64,000 bases of DNA from Saccharomyces mikatae IFO 1815 (taxonomy: Eukaryota; Ascomycota; Saccharomycetes; Saccharomycetales; Saccharomycetaceae): assembly GCF_947241705.1 (NCBI RefSeq), contig NC_079265.1:124001-188000 (forward strand), in the 5' to 3' direction. How positions within the stretch are numbered: the first letter of the stretch is position 1; every line of letters starts with the position of its first letter. The position numbers and the translations under genes were made by a program. Shown one piece after another: positions 50,322 through 60,267 of this stretch. The notes beneath the pieces are model-generated. The model was not told the DNA's origin. It saw only the letters and a program-made list of their open reading frames with translations, and searched no databases.

Positions 50322-52346
50322 TTATAAACCACCCATATGCAATGCTGGTACATTTTTAGATAAACCGTCCTCACCTCGCTCTCTTAGGATTTTATTACGT
50401 CTCTCTAATCTTTCTGTGATATATCTACTCATTTGAACATCTTGATTTCTGTATTTTACTAGCCAAGGATGTTCCGTTAAAGCTGCGTATGTAGGTCTTC
50501 TTTCCGGGATCTTTTGGAGGCATAAAGAAACAAATTCTTGTGCGTCGGGACTGAACTTATCTGATGGTAGTCTTGGCGGTGGCCCATCAACAATGGCGCT
50601 TAATTGAGAGAAAATATTGTCAAATGTTTCTGGCGGATATGGATATCTACCTAGAGCCATTTCTAGAATACTCAGACCTAAGGACCAAATATCTGACTGT
50701 ACGGTATAAGTAGCTCTATCTGGATTCAGAGATTTGATTCGCTCAGGTGCCATGTATGACTGACAACCAATATTTGTCTTAGCTAAAGATGCTACCAGAT
50801 TACCAGAAACACCGAAATCACACAGTTTTACTGTACCCTGGTTGGCAGAACATAGTATGTTTGTTGGTTTGACATCTCTGTGTATGATATTATGCTGCTC
50901 TTTCAGTTCCTTTAGCCCATGAATGACAGCGTTTGCAATAAACGCTAGTTGCGGCTCATCGATACCGCCAATTTCGGAAGATTCGTCGTATATCTTATCC
51001 AAAGAACCACCATCCATATATTCCATGCACATGTAGACCGCGCCCTCAATGAAGAAAGCACCGTAAAAATCCACGATGTAAGGAGAGTTACATTTATGCA
51101 AGACTTCCAATTCCATTAGAATCTGTCTAAATTTGGCTTCGTCTAATTCTAAACGGACCTCCTTTGTGGCCATGATAACATTGGTTGGCTTGTGCAATAC
51201 TTTAGAGACATTACCATAGTTACCATGACCCAGTTCATCTAAAAACTCTAGTTCATCTAACGTGATCCTCGAACTGGAACCATTACTAAAATCAATACCT
51301 TTAGAGGACAGCGATAATTTACCTGCAAAATTCAAAGAACCGGATTTGATGTCCACGTATTTCGAGAAATTAGCAAAAAGACCGCCACCACCACTACTGC
51401 CCGAATTTGAAGAGTTGCTGCTGTTTGTAGTTCTAGGTGTAGTCCCTACAGTATCATGTTGGCCTTCGATACTTGATGAAGTAGATGTGCTTTGTACACC
51501 ATTTATCAAAGAACCCGGATTTGACCTTTTCCCTTCTACAACTTTGGTGCTAGTTACAGTTTCTATGTGTTTCTTGTTTGAAGGACTTGGTGCAAACTGC
51601 TGCGGCTGTTGAGCTGTTTTCGTAGGCATTTTTAATGACATACCACCTGGTGGTAACTTCAACCCCCTACGGGCACTTAAACTTTGTTTGGGTGTGTTAA
51701 TTATAGCAGGGGCTTTATGCGGAGCGACATTTTGTCTTATTGGGTGCTGAGTGGATAGCGGCCTTCTTGGTGCTCTTCTATTGGGATTCAGCAATTGCGC
51801 CTTGTGTGCTGCTGGTACAGCATTAGATACTGACGGCGTAACGCCAACGGCAGGCAATTCAGTTGTCATACTGATTGCTGCGGTGGTAACTTTAGTTGTA
51901 TCGATGTTGATATTTACGTCAGTAGCCTTGGACATCATATTAGCATTTTGTGTATCTTGGTCACCCTCCTCGTTCCTAAGAGTGCTCTTAGAGGAGGTTT
52001 GAACGACTTGGCAGCTCATTCTTTTCGAAACCTTCGAACTGCCAGCCACGGGGAGAGGCGGCAATGGTTTATTAACAATCTGCTGGATATGTTGCGGTGG
52101 CTGAGAATTGCATTTGTCTTGTTCGCTTTTATTGCTTCCCACGCTGGCAGACCTCTTCAATGCACGCTGTTCTTGAAAAGCTTTCACACGAGCATGAAGA
52201 TCGGCGTTGATGTTGTTGTACTGTGAAGATGTCGAAGCTGTTCTCTTGACAGAGGAGCCATTGTCCGAGCCTGTTTGTTCATTTATTTGGATGGATGACT
52301 TAACAGTTTTCTCATGAAGACTAAGGTTAGCAAACTTGTCTTCCAT
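50322..52346 (-). CDS. PBS2: PBS2, MAP kinase kinase of the HOG osmotic-stress pathway
   Basis: The 674-residue protein is both scaffold and MAPKK. KPLPPLP at 93-99 is the Sho1 SH3-binding motif and sits at the same residue numbers as in S. cerevisiae. The kinase domain runs from about 366 to 630: glycine loop GHGNYG 373-378, ATP lysine K395, HRDVKPTN 489-496, DFG 510-512. The activation-loop sites phosphorylated by Ste11, Ssk2 and Ssk22 are S520 and T524 (514 and 518 in S. cerevisiae). It phosphorylates Hog1. A Ser/Asn/Gly linker before the kinase accounts for the six-residue length difference. Confidence 0.97.
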   Translation of the reverse strand: MEDKFANLSLHEKTVKSSIQINEQTGSDNGSSVKRTASTSSQYNNINADLHARVKAFQEQRALKRSASVGSNKSEQDKCNSQPPQHIQQIVNKPLPPLPVAGSSKVSKRMSCQVVQTSSKSTLRNEEGDQDTQNANMMSKATDVNINIDTTKVTTAAISMTTELPAVGVTPSVSNAVPAAHKAQLLNPNRRAPRRPLSTQHPIRQNVAPHKAPAIINTPKQSLSARRGLKLPPGGMSLKMPTKTAQQPQQFAPSPSNKKHIETVTSTKVVEGKRSNPGSLINGVQSTSTSSSIEGQHDTVGTTPRTTNSSNSSNSGSSGGGGLFANFSKYVDIKSGSLNFAGKLSLSSKGIDFSNGSSSRITLDELEFLDELGHGNYGNVSKVLHKPTNVIMATKEVRLELDEAKFRQILMELEVLHKCNSPYIVDFYGAFFIEGAVYMCMEYMDGGSLDKIYDESSEIGGIDEPQLAFIANAVIHGLKELKEQHNIIHRDVKPTNILCSANQGTVKLCDFGVSGNLVASLAKTNIGCQSYMAPERIKSLNPDRATYTVQSDIWSLGLSILEMALGRYPYPPETFDNIFSQLSAIVDGPPPRLPSDKFSPDAQEFVSLCLQKIPERRPTYAALTEHPWLVKYRNQDVQMSRYITERLERRNKILRERGEDGLSKNVPALHMGGL

Positions 52347-53823
52347 CTTTGAGAAATAAATACCTCAACCTACTTGATATAACGGTGTTTCTAAAAAGAT
52401 GTGTAAAAAAACGGGTACTTTATCAGTTTAATCTGTACAACGGTGATGTTTGGAAGAGGAAAGGAAAAGGTAGTCTTGCCAAACGTGTAACTCCAACAGC
52501 AACGGTTCTCGTTTTCTTCTCTTTAGTGACTTTTTTCTTCCGATGCAAAAGATAAGCAATCGTCTGTGTGTCGACGTTTCTTTGAAGTAAGGTTTATCCT
52601 AAATTCGACAGAACGTGTATATCTCACGAAATCGCTCACTAGTTGCCAGACAACACACGTTAGAAAGATCCCTTCAGGTGCAGCGGTCGCAGAGGGAAAA
52701 AACTGGGAAAATTGCCACTATTGAAAAGGCAAAAAGAAGATGAAAAAGAAAAGCTATATGCAGACGAAAAAGCTAATACAAACGCGATAAGGGCAGCGCT
52801 TGAGATCAGATGCGAGGGAGAGGCTTGATCAAACCTAGCGAGTGTACTTGTGGGGGCTTTTTCTTTTATTCCCAAAAGAATTGGACTTTTGCGGAATAGC
52901 TTATATGAGATGGTTTCCCTACTTATAAAACTTAAAAAAACAAGTTATTCTTACAAAAACAGGAGTATATAGATGTATGAAGTATATGTATCCAACTGGG
53001 GGTATCACTAAGATAGCAAGAGGCTAACCAAATATAGAAAGTAAATGTATAAAAATAAATGCATATTGGTATGCAACACGCGGTTTTTGATGCTTCAACA
53101 CTATATTGTCTTAGGGCGAACTTCCAGTAGTGACATAGTGGGAGTGAGTGCTCGTGTGTAGTAATTGATAGTACACTACAACAGCCTATATCAACGTTGG
53201 GTGCATACACTGTGTGTTTCCGTGCCTACTGTTATGTTCAGTAGGAGCAGAAAAGCAACGTACCCAAAATAGTATTCTACATGAGCGACAAGACATAGTC
53301 ATTACCTTGTATCAAAATTGGCTTCGTAACATAATTGGGTTGTTGCCATTGACGTTAATCCCGCAGTGCAGCAAAAACGGTTCCGCATTCAGTTGTTCTA
53401 TAAATGTTCTCATAGATAAAAATAATTTCGATGGTTGCGGCAGGAACACCTAACTATATTATGAACGACAACCAAAATAAACTACACGCATTTAAGTGAG
53501 TTTAAACTGACATATTTTTTAAACCGAATATTACCTACCACTGCCATTTGAATTTTTTTCACGGCTCATTTTCTTACGCCGTTCTAACGGGCGGAGATTA
53601 AAAATAGAAATTATGTAGAAGAGAATATCATAATTACCCACCTCTTTGTACTGCGCATTCACCGTAGCAACAGTAATTACGTATATCTACCTATATATTT
53701 AAGCACCTACACCATGAATCCAATGTATGTATGTTCCGCTCGTCTTTCAGCAACTTGTTTTATGAACAATTACTTTCACCATTTCAAGAACGAAGTGGTC
53801 GCAGTAACTACTGGTTTTCTTTC
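52347..53823. other. PBS2 promoter and MCO6 3' flank (long gap)
   Basis: About 1.5 kb without a supported gene. It must hold the PBS2 promoter at its left end and the MCO6 terminator at its right end. Frames of 60-92 codons on both strands (52660-52875, 52932-53210, 53214-53453) have no recognisable product or start context. No tRNA B-box or LTR end was seen. Confidence 0.45.
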
Positions 53824-53982
53824 TTACTTTACGTACTTTGATTGGGCTGCCAATGAAATAACAACGCAACTACCCAAGTAGCCCAAAAATTGGAAGAAGG
53901 CCCTTCTTGACAATTGAATCTGTTGAGCAGGCGTGTGCAAAGCTGTAAATATCGAGCGGATCTGGTTGAAAAAGAAAATCAT
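53824..53982 (-). CDS. MCO6: MCO6-like mitochondrial microprotein (YJL127C-B orthologue)
   Basis: A 52-codon frame on the minus strand, starting ATG at 53982 and ending TAA at 53824, with no other Met before the upstream stop at 54118. Position, strand and length match S. cerevisiae YJL127C-B, detected in mitochondrial proteomes and named MCO6; function unknown. The product starts MIFFFNQIRSIF, has Arg9, Arg26 and Arg27 and almost no acidic residue, and carries one hydrophobic segment at about 29-46 (FFQFLGYLGSCVVISLAA). It reads as a small inner-membrane protein with a basic N-terminus. My identification rests on gene order and length, since I do not recall the exact S. cerevisiae sequence. 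Confidence 0.75.
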   Translation of the reverse strand: MIFFFNQIRSIFTALHTPAQQIQLSRRAFFQFLGYLGSCVVISLAAQSKYVK

Positions 53983-54558
53983 GATTTTGTCGTTGACGTG
54001 TAGACTGTAGGCTGCTGCAAGTGTACAACTGGCTGCTAGTAATAGTGTGCTCCTTCTCTCACCACCGTAACTTCTCTTCGTAACTGACTGGCGTTGCTGT
54101 ACACTCAGACTCCTTCTTCATTTAAATTGTGCGCTGCCACTTCCCGCATCGGAAAAACGAATTACAAATTTTTGATGAGCATACATAGTTCCTTATTTAC
54201 GCAGCCAATATACTACCTCGTTCATGGCGTCAGGTACAGCGGCACACAAAAGGGCATTGAGGATTTGATTTCCTAATCCGGAAGAGTTTGTAGTACGGAG
54301 CTTGAGTAAATATCTCCGATTACAGTTTTAAACAGCAGCTACGTTTCAACGTGAGTTTGTGACGGGACCTTTCCCTGTCAAAGCCTAGGTATGAGAAATA
54401 GTTTGTTCATGTTTTCTACGAAAATTACTCCAAAAATTGAAATTTGAGAAGCCAAACTTAGTTGAGAAGTGGTCGTCTGATAGGGTGTGCCTTAACATTG
54501 ACGCCCATTGTGTAGTTTCTAAAATGAATAACGGGACAGTCTCTGGTAGGGTCATACT
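53983..54558. other. MCO6 promoter / SPT10 3' flank
   Basis: The 576-bp gap contains the second copy of a 19-bp string at 54401-54419 (first copy 1427-1445). A 60-codon plus frame at 54094-54276 looks like chance. Nothing else is recognised. Confidence 0.45.
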
Positions 54559-56484
54559 TCAGTAATAAATATTCGAATTATGCTCTGTAAATGAATTAGA
54601 TCCGTCGTTAATTATCCTAGTAACTGTACTATCACTGGCTTCGGTGCCGTTCATATCGTTTCGTTGACTACTTACGTCTTCATCTCCATGTTCTATTTTC
54701 TGTTGTTGCTCCTTTTGAACCATTTCCAAAGCAGCCATGACATTATCTTCGAGACTCAGCATAGCATCGTTCATTATGGTATGATCACTTCTATCCATAT
54801 CAGCAACGGTGTTGCTGATATTCCGTACACCATCATTGACCGACCTTGTGTGTGCTTGCGACCCATTGCTTGCTAAATGAGGCACGATTCCATCAGTAGC
54901 AACATCCAAATATTTCCTTCTTTTCCTAGAGTTTTCTTCCTCCACAAATCTATTAAATGAATTCATTGATTGTTCGTCATCTAGTAAAGGTGTGCTTTGT
55001 ATTGACGAAAGATATTCGGATCTTCTATCTGCTCGATTGGTTTCAGTAGTAGTAACGGGACTGTTAGCAGGGTTTTGGAACGTAGATTGTACAATGTTAG
55101 TGTCTGGAGGAGTCGGTTCACCTTCTGTATCATTTAATGTACCAGAGATCAGATTTTGTGGAAAACTTATTGACTGCCCCAATAATGTCTCATCATGCTT
55201 TTTGCTTTTTCTTGGCTTATTATTAATTGTTTCTACGTGTTGTGTCGGTAGCATATGGGCCTGCTTGAGCGCCCTTTTTTGTTCAATAATCACCCCCGTC
55301 CCATCTTTGTATCTCATCTTGCATTTTTGGCACCGAGAGATTACCTCTGAAACAGTATTCTTGATTCCTCTCCAATGATATTTTTCACCGATTTTGGAAG
55401 TCACTTTATTGATACCCAAATGTTCTACTAAGTGTATCTCTAATGCAATCTGAATTTGTTGATCCGTATCATAAATGATTTCTTTCCCCTTGGTCATTAA
55501 CTTACCGTTCAATACGGAATGCGTCTTGGAAAGTACTCTTAATCTGGCCTTTTCGTTTCTGTCACAATGTAAAGGATATTTGCCAGTTTCCAGGAAATGT
55601 TTTAATCGTTCGTATTTACCAATCTCAATACTTTTTTGAGGATCTCGTAGTAAATCTATACTCTTTGTAATATGCGTAAACTCTTTACCGTACATGAACG
55701 AATCTACTGGCACATCGAACCCCTTGAGAATTCCTGCTTCAGGCAGTTTTCCGATCCGCCTAAAGTTCAATCCTTCCAAGATTCTTCTTATTCCTACATT
55801 CGTTCCGTATATTAATGGGAAAAAAGATGATGTAAAACCTAACTTCTTTGACCATTCTATAAAGGTTTCCACTAGTGTCTTTCCAATGCCTTTGCCACGT
55901 ATACCAGCGTTGACCAGAAATGTTCCTGTGACCACATGCGCTGAACGTCCGGGATATGCTGGCTTCAAATCAAATATACCTAGACATTGCTTTTCCCATT
56001 GTATACTAAGGTTCAAATTTCGACGTTCTTTTCGCTTCTTATATTGGGTGGTGTGTTTCATTGTTTCCACATCATTTCCATAATTGTCATCCACATCAGT
56101 CTCGGTATCTATGCTGTAATCTAGTTCTGGTATTTCACCCAACACCATGATACAAACATGGCCATCATTATGGAACCAGACATTTTTGAATTCCTCTAGC
56201 GATAAGGTTTCATAATAAGGAAAACTATCACCTTTCTCCACTTCCATGTTAAACTCATCCAGAAGAAAACTCAAAAGTCCTAGCGGTAATAAATCAGGAT
56301 ATGCAGGTATAGGATACATCGTAGCTATTGTCTCCCCATCCTTCAATAAAATGGTATACGGTTGTAAGGGAGTTAAAAGTTGATCTGGAATTGCTGCATC
56401 ATTTCTTACTTCCAAGGAGCCATCACTGTGTGTTGATTGCAGGTGTTCATCATCCCGTGCTAATCTTGTATGCTGATTTAGCAT
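54559..56484 (-). CDS. SPT10: SPT10, histone-gene activator with GNAT and integrase-type zinc domain
   Basis: The 641-residue protein matches S. cerevisiae Spt10 (640). It has an N-terminal dimerisation part, a GNAT acetyltransferase-like domain (about 85-265, with RGKGIGK at 196-202) and a His2-Cys2 zinc domain, H351-x3-H355-x29-C385-x2-C388, of the retroelement-integrase type, which in Spt10 binds the paired histone UAS. The rest is an acidic, Ser/Asn-rich activation region. It activates core histone genes. The start at 56484 (MLNQHTRLARDD) matches the family; an in-frame ATG 30 codons upstream has no family support. Confidence 0.96.
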   Translation of the reverse strand: MLNQHTRLARDDEHLQSTHSDGSLEVRNDAAIPDQLLTPLQPYTILLKDGETIATMYPIPAYPDLLPLGLLSFLLDEFNMEVEKGDSFPYYETLSLEEFKNVWFHNDGHVCIMVLGEIPELDYSIDTETDVDDNYGNDVETMKHTTQYKKRKERRNLNLSIQWEKQCLGIFDLKPAYPGRSAHVVTGTFLVNAGIRGKGIGKTLVETFIEWSKKLGFTSSFFPLIYGTNVGIRRILEGLNFRRIGKLPEAGILKGFDVPVDSFMYGKEFTHITKSIDLLRDPQKSIEIGKYERLKHFLETGKYPLHCDRNEKARLRVLSKTHSVLNGKLMTKGKEIIYDTDQQIQIALEIHLVEHLGINKVTSKIGEKYHWRGIKNTVSEVISRCQKCKMRYKDGTGVIIEQKRALKQAHMLPTQHVETINNKPRKSKKHDETLLGQSISFPQNLISGTLNDTEGEPTPPDTNIVQSTFQNPANSPVTTTETNRADRRSEYLSSIQSTPLLDDEQSMNSFNRFVEEENSRKRRKYLDVATDGIVPHLASNGSQAHTRSVNDGVRNISNTVADMDRSDHTIMNDAMLSLEDNVMAALEMVQKEQQQKIEHGDEDVSSQRNDMNGTEASDSTVTRIINDGSNSFTEHNSNIYY

Positions 56485-56759
56485 CAAGAACCAATTTATT
56501 GATCTTCTTAGGTAACGTATTTCACAGAAGTTTAAAGTTCTTGTTGATCGTAACACTTGATACTGAATCTCCACCTGGTAATAGAATGCATGTGAAATGA
56601 ATTATATTCTTTTCTATTTTTTTTTATTACTTTTAGCTCACGATCCGCTTATAATATTTTCGAACCTTAGACAATTTTTAGTCCTTGGTAATTCAGCGTG
56701 TAGTAATAGAAGATAAGATTGGTTAGTGATGAAGCTTATTTCCTAATACCTGACTGTAA

Positions 56760-57683
56760 ATGAGTGGTAAACTAAAAAGAGTTGCCGTTGCACAAATATG
56801 TTCGTCCGCTAACCTGTCCAAGAATTTGAAAGTAGTGAGGGAATTAATATCTAAAGCTATAGAAGGTCAGGCAGACGTTGTTTTCTTTCCTGAGGCAAGT
56901 GACTATATTTCTCAAAATTCTCTTCATTCTAGGTCTTTATCTCAAAAGAGCCCTCAATTCGTTCAGCAAGTACAGTCAAGCATTATAGACCTCGTTAGAA
57001 AAAACTCAAGAAATATAGATGTTTCTATTGGGGTCCATTTACCGCCAACAGAGCAAGATTTACTTGTTGGAAATAACCGCGTCAGAAACGTTCTACTATA
57101 TATCAATCATGAAGGGGAAATATTGCAAGAATACCAAAAACTGCATTTATTTGACGTGAATGTACCAAATGGACCAATATTGATGGAATCGAAATCCGTC
57201 CAACCGGGCAAAGCCATTCCTGATATTATAGAGTCTCCTTTGGGAAAACTAGGCAGTGCAATTTGTTATGATATTCGCTTTCCCGAACTTTCATTGAAAT
57301 TACGATCAATGGGAGCTGAAATTTTATGTTTCCCCAGTGCATTCACTACTAAAACAGGAGAGGCACATTGGGAGTTATTAGGTAGAGCAAGAGCGGTTGA
57401 CACCCAATGTTTCGTTCTCATGCCAGGGCAGGATGGTGTTCATGATCTCAGTGATCCAACATGGGAGATGCACCACCATGTAAGTGCTCCATCTAAGAGC
57501 GTCAAGAGAGAATCTTGGGGACATTCAATGGTTATTGATCCCTGGGGCAAAATAATAGCACAGGCGAACCCTTCCACTGTCGAACCACAAATCATTTTTG
57601 CTGATTTAAATCTCGAGTCATTGCAAAAAATAAGGAACAAAATGCCTTTATGGAACCAGAGGAGAGACGATTTGTTTCATTGA
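56760..57683 (+). CDS. NIT2: NIT2, deaminated-glutathione amidase
   Basis: The 307-residue nitrilase-superfamily enzyme has the full catalytic set: E45, K127 and C169 (ICYDIRFPE). Yeast Nit2 and mammalian Nit1 hydrolyse deaminated glutathione, a damage product of transaminases, to alpha-ketoglutarate and Cys-Gly. Length matches S. cerevisiae Nit2. The start at 56760 gives MSGKLKRVAV. The 275-bp divergent promoter is shared with SPT10, and the stop lies 87 bp from that of the convergent GCD14. Confidence 0.95.
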   Translation: MSGKLKRVAVAQICSSANLSKNLKVVRELISKAIEGQADVVFFPEASDYISQNSLHSRSLSQKSPQFVQQVQSSIIDLVRKNSRNIDVSIGVHLPPTEQDLLVGNNRVRNVLLYINHEGEILQEYQKLHLFDVNVPNGPILMESKSVQPGKAIPDIIESPLGKLGSAICYDIRFPELSLKLRSMGAEILCFPSAFTTKTGEAHWELLGRARAVDTQCFVLMPGQDGVHDLSDPTWEMHHHVSAPSKSVKRESWGHSMVIDPWGKIIAQANPSTVEPQIIFADLNLESLQKIRNKMPLWNQRRDDLFH

Positions 57684-57770
57684 AAAAAAATGTATGAAAG
57701 ATGGTTCTATGTGCACAGGTTAGCTTTACGAAAAAAAAATATAAAACATCTACTTTACGTATATAAGTGA

Positions 57771-59380
<1,610 letters not shown>

Positions 59381-59899
59381 TTAGTACATGTCAGATTTGT
59401 GGAAGTCGTAAACGATACCATGGCGGGCCATCTTTTTGCCCTTATGAGTTTCCTCTTTGAACCTTTTTTCGTCATTCTTTTGCTTGATTTGCCAAGCTTC
59501 CTTAAATGATATGCGCTCCATGGCCTCAAGAGGTTGATCTTCTTTATCAATGTCTACTTCACCTAACATGACAACATTTTCACCACGTATCATGAATATG
59601 CCGCGGTCTTCTTCAGCGTATTTATTCACTTCGCTAAAATATATTCTCTCCACGCAGTCTTGAAGTATCAAGTTTGCATATTGGTCAAAAGTCCTCAATA
59701 CACCAAACAGCATTCTTCCATCACGCAAGAGAACAAAGATTTTGCGGTCTACTGAGCTTACAATAGCTGCGGTAGTAGTGAAGTTGTATTGGTCGAGATA
59801 TAAGTCGGCTTCACCTTCTGAAATCTTCTTGGAGGCAATTTGCTGTTGTCGCTTAATATCCTGATTCGATTGGCTTCTGTCCTTGCTATTAGCTGACAT
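59381..59899 (-). CDS. LSM1: LSM1, cytoplasmic Lsm1-7 ring subunit
   Basis: The 172-residue protein equals S. cerevisiae Lsm1 in length. The Sm fold covers about 43-115: Sm1 with RKIFVLLRDGRMLFGVLRTFDQYANLIL in parts and Sm2 with GIFMIRGENVVMLGE. The C-terminal extension, which crosses the ring and helps activate decay, ends FHKSDMY. Lsm1-7 with Pat1 binds deadenylated mRNA 3' ends in P-bodies and promotes decapping. The upstream gap has a Reb1 site at 60177-60183. Confidence 0.97.
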   Translation of the reverse strand: MSANSKDRSQSNQDIKRQQQIASKKISEGEADLYLDQYNFTTTAAIVSSVDRKIFVLLRDGRMLFGVLRTFDQYANLILQDCVERIYFSEVNKYAEEDRGIFMIRGENVVMLGEVDIDKEDQPLEAMERISFKEAWQIKQKNDEKRFKEETHKGKKMARHGIVYDFHKSDMY

Positions 59900-60267
59900 T
59901 TCAGTGTAACTGGTTCGATTTAAGAGCTCTATTCTTTGTATTGTTAAAAAGGGAAGCAGAGTTTGGTATAACTTTTTGTTTCTACTGCAGCGTTGATTAC
60001 AATTTGGTTTGAAAAAGAAAAGAAATATATCAAAAGTATGTTCCTTGTATTCTCACTAATAATCTCGTCAGTTCTTGATATATAAGCTTCCCCCAGATTG
60101 AAATACAGGCATTGTATATCGTTGTGTATTCACGACTTACTCTATTTTTTTCATTTTTTTTATTATTCAACGGGCGCGGGTAACATAATGACCAAGTTAA
60201 CACTCGATGCTTTACTACTTGTTTCTTTATACATCACTTATATTATAATACTTATAAACTCTGTATA
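59900..60267. other. LSM1 promoter / MTC1 3' flank
   Basis: The 368-bp gap holds the Reb1 site at 60177-60183, a T run near 60146-60160, and a TATA-like TATATAAG near 60080. The Reb1 site can serve the LSM1 promoter, MTC1 termination, or both. Confidence 0.55.
60177..60183 (+). promoter_or_regulatory. Reb1 site between MTC1 and LSM1
   Basis: CGGGTAA (TTACCCG on the minus strand) is the full Reb1 core. It is about 280 bp before the LSM1 ATG and 85 bp after the MTC1 stop. Confidence 0.65.
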
